Positions 58,469 through 64,000 of a stretch of 64,000 nucleotides of DNA are shown piece after piece. The stretch lies in NCBI GenBank assembly GCA_050084985.1, contig JBITNC010000001.1, positions 49,724,001 through 49,788,000 of the forward strand. The letters are read 5' to 3'. Every line of letters starts with the position of its first letter. Positions within the stretch are counted from its first letter, which is position 1. The DNA comes from Nageia nagi (lineage: Eukaryota; Pinophyta). The translations under genes and the position numbers were made by a program. Below the pieces are notes generated by a model. It was not told where the DNA came from, searched no databases, and worked only from the letters and a program-made list of their open reading frames with translations.

Positions 58469-58890
58469 ATGTTAGGATCATCTCCCAACTGAAATATATC
58501 TAGATATTCAATGCAAACCTCTTCTTCAAGAATGCCATTCAAAAATGCATCTTTGACAGCCATTTGAAAAAAATTTAAATTCTTGTATGAAACCAAAGCA
58601 AGAAACATTCTAATAGTTTAAAGTCTAGCTATCAGTGCAAAAGTCTCATAAAAATCAACACCTTCTACTTGAGTATAGCCTTTACATACCAATATTTATT
58701 TGTTTCTAACAATATTACCTTCTTCATTCAACTTATTTCTGAAAACCCACTTGGTACCTATTACATTATTATTGGTTGGTATTAGAATAAGCTTTCATAT
58801 TTTTCACTTTTGAATCTGATTAAGCTCCTATTCCATAGATTCTATCCAATGTTTATCCTTACAAGATTTTGACACACTTTTTGGTTCAAT
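58469..58890 (-). pseudogene. Outer copia RT (N-terminal part)
   Basis: From about 58740 downward: V-C-K-G-Y-T-Q-V-E-G-V-D-F, F-A-L-I-A-R-L, F-Q-M-A-V-K-D-A-F-L-N-G. In this block the first catalytic Asp of the usual Q-L-D-V-K is replaced by Ala. It ends P-N-M-V and would continue C-K-L-K-K at 37428 after removal of the gypsy element. Confidence 0.87.
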
Positions 58891-60300
58891 GTTAGATAAC
58901 AATGAGTAATTGATATGCTCTTGATATTGAACAATCCTTCTTCAAGTTTTAACACCAACTTGAGGATCACCAATTATTTTCTCTTTTGGATGATTTAATT
59001 GAATATGCCTTTTGGAATATTTTGGAGTGGATGAGTGGACTTGTTATTATTATTCTTACACTTCCTTTTCCCCTTTGACAAGCTCATCATAAGTAGGATA
59101 TTATTCTCTAATTGTAGTAACCGATTCAGCCCCTTCATTAACTCTTACATCAACACTATCTACAATCCTTTTAAGACTCTTGTTGTAATATTGATATGCC
59201 TTGCTCTTGTAAGAATAACCAAGGAAGATGTCTTCGATCTTCTCTATCATTAAACTTTCCAATATTTTTGTTAGTATTTTTAATATAACACTTGCTACCA
59301 AAAATATTAAAGTGTCTTACTATGGCTTTTTACTAAACCATAGCTCATATGGTGTCTTATCTTTATGTGATCTAAGAAAACACTTATTATGAATATAAAA
59401 AACAACATGTATAGCCTCTTTATAAAAATAATCAATCACTTTACTTTATGATAGCATGGTTCTTACCATTTCTTGAATTGATCTATTCTTCCTTTCCACA
59501 ACACCATTTTTTTAGGTGTTCTTGCTGCTAAATATTACCTTCTAATGCAATTTGTTTTTCTTTTTTATAAAAACTAGTAAACTCTTTTGAAATAAACTCA
59601 CTTCCTCTATCTGACCTTAAGTGATATTTCTTTAATATTATTTTCAACAATACTTTTGAAAGATTTGAACATATTAAGAGCCTTTGATTTATGCTTAAGA
59701 AATTATATCCATGTTATGCTAGTAAAATCATCAACATATAACATGAAATATCTATGATCATGTATGTTTTGAGTTCTAGTTGATCCACATAAATCAATAT
59801 GCACAAGTTCAAGTGGTCTACTAGTATAGTACTCCTTAACTTGAAATAAGATCTAGTTTGTTTACCTCTTTGGCATGATGGGCATATGTGATTTGATGGC
59901 TTTGAGATGCATGGTATCTCTCTTAATATCTTTTTTGAGCTGATCTTTACAAGATTATCAAAGTTGATACAACCTAGTCTCTTATGCCATAACTAGTTTA
60001 CATCCTCCTAACTTAATGTGTAAGAACTTTTAGTAGTTTTAGTTAGAGTGTATATGTTACCTACTATTCTTATTCCATATGCCACTAGTTTTCCATGAAC
60101 TTCTCTTCTAATCTCACATCCATGCTTTTTGAAAATAACATCATTGCCTTTTTCACAAATTTAACTCACACTTAGTAAGCTATTCTTTAGATTAACCACA
60201 AATAATACTTATTCATATTTAATCTTGCCATTACCAAGCTTAACAATACCTTTTCCTACTATTTTAGCTCCATCATTATTCCTAAACTTCACTGATTCAC
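58891..60300 (-). pseudogene. Outer copia integrase
   Basis: Heavily decayed. Recognisable blocks: C..H-A-K-E near 59880 (zinc site), N-G-V-V-E-R-K-N-R-S near 59510-59480 (the Glu of DDE), F-Y-K-E-A-I-H-V-V near 59420 and S-H-K-D-K-T-P-Y-E-L-W near 59350. The segment 59301-59101 carries the integrase C-terminal E-D-I-F-L-G-Y-S-Y-K-S-K-A-Y block, followed by N-K-S-L-K-R-I-V-D-S-V-D-V-R-V-N-E. Many stops. Confidence 0.75.
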
Positions 60301-60304
60301 CTCA

Positions 60305-60410
60305 TACTCTTCTAAATTTTCAAATCTATGTTTATCATCAATAATATGTTTAGAGAATCCAATGTCAAGGATCCATAGCTTAGGTTTGCTTTGATCTTTC
60401 AAGAATTTTG
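60305..60410 (-). pseudogene. Outer copia protease strand
   Basis: L-W-I-L-D-I-G-F-S-K-H-I-I near 60385-60345. The triad is DIG instead of DSG. The rest of the protease is too decayed to delimit. Confidence 0.7.
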
Positions 60411-62349
60411 CATAATTAAACACTTGTTTACATTATCACTCTTTTCTTTCCATACCTTCTTGAGCTTGGGCTTGACTTTATTATTTATTTTATTCAAGGA
60501 AGGACCTTCTTCGTTATTTAATTCTTTTTGTTCTCTTAAAGTTTTATTTTTGTAAAACTTAGGATTGTGGCCAAACATATGATATTTATAGCATTATATA
60601 TCATATTCAAGAAATGAATAAAATGCATTTTTGTGCAAAATATTTAATGGCTGATTTCTAAATCTGTAACTTGCAACTTTATGATCAAAATTATTGCATT
60701 TATAATAGCAACCATAAAATGTATAACCACTATCAAAAGAGGGATGAAGAGATTTGTTTTATGATAATAACCACTTATTAATCCTATTCAAAATCTCCTT
60801 TGATGTATAAGATTGGTGAATCCATCACTAACCTTTTGCTTATTTTTATATTAATTGGTATTCACATTATGTTTCCCTTTGATGTCCTCCAAGACTAGAA
60901 TTGTTTCATATTTGGGCTGATTAGAAGTTTCTCCTTCAACAAATCCTAATCCAAATTTAATTTTTGGATCTCTTTGTAACTTAAGTATTACATCTAATTT
61001 TTGTATATTTTTTCAAATTTGAAATTATTACTTTCTTGTAGAGATAACTCCCCTATTTGTACTCTCAATGTGATTATTTTCTCTTCAATATTATGACATG
61101 CATCAATCCTATCAATTAGGTACATTTGTAAGGATTATTCAATCACTTTTGATTTCTCAATTTGAATATAAATCTCTTCAATTTTAATGTTTTATTCTTT
61201 TAGCTTCTTGGATAATCTTTTATTTTTCATCATTTCTCTATCTAATTCTTCTAGAGTAGATATGATTTCTCCTTATAAGTTTACTTTAGCTTCTTCCTCT
61301 TCCTCTTTATAATTTTTATCAACTTCAAGATTCTTTTTATTATCTTCATGTGCCATAAATAGAAGTTTATTATAGTCATTTTCTTTAGGTTCATCATTGT
61401 CACTAGATTCCTCTTCTTTCTCTTGTGATATGAAGCTCTTTTTCTTATATATATCTTTCTTATAACTCTTTACTTTATTTTTGTACCTTTCACCATCTTA
61501 CTTACTAGCATTATCATTATTATCATTGCTCTCTTTGTAAAGATATTTGCAAGCAAAATAACCAACTCCTCAATAATAAAATATTTAAAGGGTAATTTAC
61601 CTTTATATTTACCTTGTCCTCTTTTGAGTTTTCAGATAAATTTGGACTCTTCAATATCTGATGTATCTTCTTCTTTAGATTCTACTTTTCTTTGATGCTT
61701 TTGGTTGCCTTGAAAATTGTTTCTCTATCTAATGATTTTCCTTTTATAATCCTCATTTCCCAAGATATTAAGGATCCTTGCATTTCATCCAATGAAAATG
61801 AATTCAAATATATTTATATGTTCAATTTAGCTGATACTTTGGATTCAAAACTTTATGGCAAGGATCTAAGAACCTTCTTCAAAATTACTTTATCATCTAT
61901 TTTGTCTCTCAATCCTCTAATTCCATTGATCAACTCATTTACCCTTAACATGTAAGTAGATATGTCTTATTCATCATTCATCTTTAACCTTTCAAACTAA
62001 GATATGAAATTTTGTAATTTGGCCTCCTTTATCTTATCATCTCCCTCATGTATTCTTTGCAATTTATCCCATATTTCTTTGCTAGATATTAATCCCATAA
62101 TATTTACCAATGCATTGTCAACTAAGCCACACATAATACTATTCTTAGATTTAGATTCAATTTCAAATAGTTTCTTGCTAGCTGCATCCATTGGAGGAGT
62201 GGAAGGTATTGTATATATATTTCTATAGCTTCCCATATATCAAATCCCAAGGCACAAAGATAGGTTTGCATTCTAAGCCTCCTTAAAGCATAAATTTTCC
62301 CATCAAAAAGTGATGCTTTGTTTGAAGAAAAACCTTCTCCATTGATCAT
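60411..62349 (-). pseudogene. gag: Outer copia Gag
   Basis: ATG at 62349. Residues 1-40 contain F-D-G-K-I-Y-A-L-R-R-L-R-M-Q-T-Y-L, the standard copia Gag start. After a shift near 62215, 62200-61997 gives S-S-K-E-I-W-D-K-L-Q-R-I-H-E-G-D and K-E-A-K-L-Q. Then follow F-E-R-L-K-M-N-D-E and V-N-E-L-I-N-G-I-R-G-L, ending with S-L-D-E-M-Q-G-S-L near 61790 (UBN2-type domain). A Lys/Glu-rich region (61500-61200) is coiled-coil-like, and two decayed zinc-knuckle-like segments lie near 60710 and 60590 (C-Y-K-Y-H-M-F-G-H). Confidence 0.82.
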
Positions 62350-62391
62350 ATGTAACTCCTTGGATCTTCTTAGTCTATTAGACTTGAAAAA

Positions 62392-62411
62392 GGAGCCTCA
62401 CTTTGATACTA
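62392..62411 (-). promoter_or_regulatory. Primer binding site of the outer copia element
   Basis: Minus-strand TAGTATCAAAGTGAGGCTCC, 2 bp inside the LTR. It looks like the initiator tRNA-Met site TGGTATCAGAGC with three changes, all of the G-to-A or C-to-T kind. Confidence 0.75.
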
Positions 62412-62413
62412 AT

Positions 62414-63917
62414 AGTTAAACTAGATGTGATACCAAGATGGAGAGTGAATCAGTGTTTGAAATTAAAAACTCTAACCCTAACTTCTAAAATCACAACAAT
62501 GCAAATATAATACGAACCAAATCAAGAAAATATTACACAACATAATATGTAATGAGGTTTACCAATTTGGCTACATTTCCAAAAATGGTTGCTTGGATAT
62601 ATGGTCCAAATCCACCCTTTGCAAAGCACTCATTTTACAATTTTGATAGCACCAACTATTAAGATCAACTGCAACTAACCCTTTATTTTGCAACACCATT
62701 GTAAAGAGCTTGAATGCTAATTACAAACACCAAATTGGACTTCAAAATGCATACAAAGTGTGACATATAAAAATACCTTCATTATTAACAAAACCTTATC
62801 TATTTCTTAGCTTTCTTCTTATTTCTATGATAGTATCTCTCTTCATGATATTGCTCTGTATTTCATTTTATAGTTTTTATGTTATAAATCACCTATAAAA
62901 ATTTTTATCTATAGATTTTATTTCAACATATTCTCCATATTTTACAATACTTCTCATACTCCCATTGTCTCATAACCTGCATGTACATTTTTTTACTAAT
63001 ATATTTCCCAGTCATATCCACATACCCATTAAAAATCATTCACATATTTCTTGGTAGCATAAGCATGTATCTACACCATTCATTACATAACAATTGAAGT
63101 AGTTCTCAATTTATTTGGTAGATTTTCTCTCATAAACTATAACTATTGGAGAGCTATATTTAACCAAAAGCACAATAATTTCTTTTTGCATGTTGGTAGC
63201 TCTTTATTTAGAATATACAATATGTTTTCTATCTTTTTTTAAAGATTTAATTATGTAAGAGAAAAATAAATACTAATTATTTTTCTTTGATTGTTCAAAT
63301 TCCAATAAAAAGATGAAGCATTTTGTCAAACACATCACAATCCAAAACTGGAAAATGCTGGAAAAAGTGTTGAAAATTGCTCTCGAGCCATTTTGTAACA
63401 CTCACCGTTTCTTCCTTGAGACTTTGTTTAAGCTTAAATTTTAAACTTAAGCTCTTGGTATATTTTACTATGATGAATAAATTTTTTTTGGTCCAAATCT
63501 TTATATATTTCTTAATATTATGTCTAGAAAGTGGCCTCTAATGTAAATTTTGCACTTATCACAAAATGTACAAAAATTGCCCAACCAAGTACCAGATCAA
63601 TATGAACATAAAGTTAATATTATAAACATTGTTTTAACATGTTTCTCAAAATTCCAACATGCTCAATATTAATTTATTTCAACATTTAATCCAAATAAGC
63701 ATCATAAATTATTAGCTCTATAATTTTGTTTGTATTCCTCCATAAACTATATTACTTTAGAAATTGTATTGCTTTAGAAACTGTATTTCTCTTACTTTAG
63801 AAGTTGTATACTATATTACTTTATAGAATAACTCCAAATAAATTTTCATTGTATTAAACAAGATCAACTGAGTGAGTTGACAATAATGAAAACACCTTGC
63901 TCAATAATATCTCAACA
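62414..63917 (-). repeat. 5' LTR of the outer copia element
   Basis: About 1,504 bp, minus-strand TGTTGAGATATTATTG at 63917 to CTAGTTTAACT at 62414. Pairs with 34520-36093. Confidence 0.9.
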
Positions 63918-63922
63918 GATGT
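63918..63922. repeat. Target-site duplication of the outer copia element (right)
   Basis: GATGT, identical to 34515-34519. Confidence 0.85.
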
Positions 63923-64000
63923 ATCATCTATAAGAAATTTGATTACTTTTCTTGAGATTGTGCATAAAGAAAAGTAGAAAATATAAGAGAAATGAATTTA
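63923..64000. other. Flank beyond the outer copia element
   Basis: 78 AT-rich bases, the continuation of the DNA interrupted at 34514. Nothing recognised. Confidence 0.4.

Larger units (their letters stand above)
34520..63917 (-). mobile_element. Outer Ty1/copia retrotransposon (long LTRs), split by a gypsy element
   Basis: LTRs at 34520-36093 and 62414-63917, direct target duplication GATGT, PBS matching initiator tRNA-Met, polypurine tract, and minus-strand Gag, protease, integrase, RT and RNase H in the copia order. The 37434-58463 gypsy element interrupts RT; removing it and one duplication copy restores a continuous RT reading. LTRs are about 84% identical by eye, among the most diverged pairs here. 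Own length without inserts is about 8.4 kb. Confidence 0.92.

Overview
The window is plant nuclear DNA made almost entirely of nested transposable elements. I see no intact host gene, no tRNA or rRNA, and no prokaryotic feature. Ty3/gypsy Tat-lineage and chromovirus elements, Ty1/copia elements, a LINE-1 remnant, a probable CACTA remnant and a PLS-type PPR fragment together point to a seed plant with a large genome. The AT-rich, heavily mutated, deeply nested LTR elements and the PPR wording (MYAKCG, SGYAQNG) suit a gymnosperm such as a conifer, but that is inference.

Layout. 1-812: two overlapping copies of a LINE-1-type element. 1035-23221 (minus): a short-LTR chromovirus split by a 17.6-kb Tat-lineage element at 3360-20990 (plus), with 850-bp LTRs and target duplication GTACC. 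23226-25465 and 33984-34399 (minus): a probable CACTA transposon, interrupted by a second Tat-like element at 25466-33978 (713/727-bp LTRs, target duplication TATAG) that keeps gag but has no pol. 34520-63917 (minus): a long-LTR Ty1/copia element (target duplication GATGT). It is interrupted by a 21-kb Ty3/gypsy element at 37434-58463 (plus, about 1.9-kb LTRs, target duplication ATAGC/ATACC), itself interrupted by a 3'-truncated Ty1/copia element at 40530-47123 (minus).

The most interesting content lies outside gag-pol. (1) Both Tat-like elements carry, between their gag or gag-pol and the 3' LTR, an antisense gene encoding a plant mobile domain (PMD) protein. In the first element it spans about 2.4 kb, has a plausible first intron, and is clearly richer in GC than gag-pol. 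The second element lost all of pol yet still has gag and the antisense PMD gene. (2) The first Tat element also has a sense extra ORF after integrase, and the 21-kb gypsy element has a very long sense extra ORF (about 1,280 codons). I can assign no function to either. (3) The 21-kb gypsy element has an RNase H-like domain between protease and reverse transcriptase, in addition to the usual one after RT. (4) A degenerate unit of about 21 nt recurs in the LTRs and leader of the first Tat element and around the start of its antisense gene. (5) The inner copia element holds a PPR gene fragment in a 3.1-kb leader and is flanked by 152-bp direct copies of its target.

All element proteins are broken by stops, frameshifts or deletions. 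Many stops look like C-to-T or G-to-A changes (CAG to TAG, CGA to TGA, TGG to TAG/TGA), as expected from long-methylated, silenced DNA. All four retrotransposon proteases whose active site I can read lack a canonical D-S/T-G triad. LTR divergence, judged by eye, increases outward at each nesting level, in line with the insertion order.
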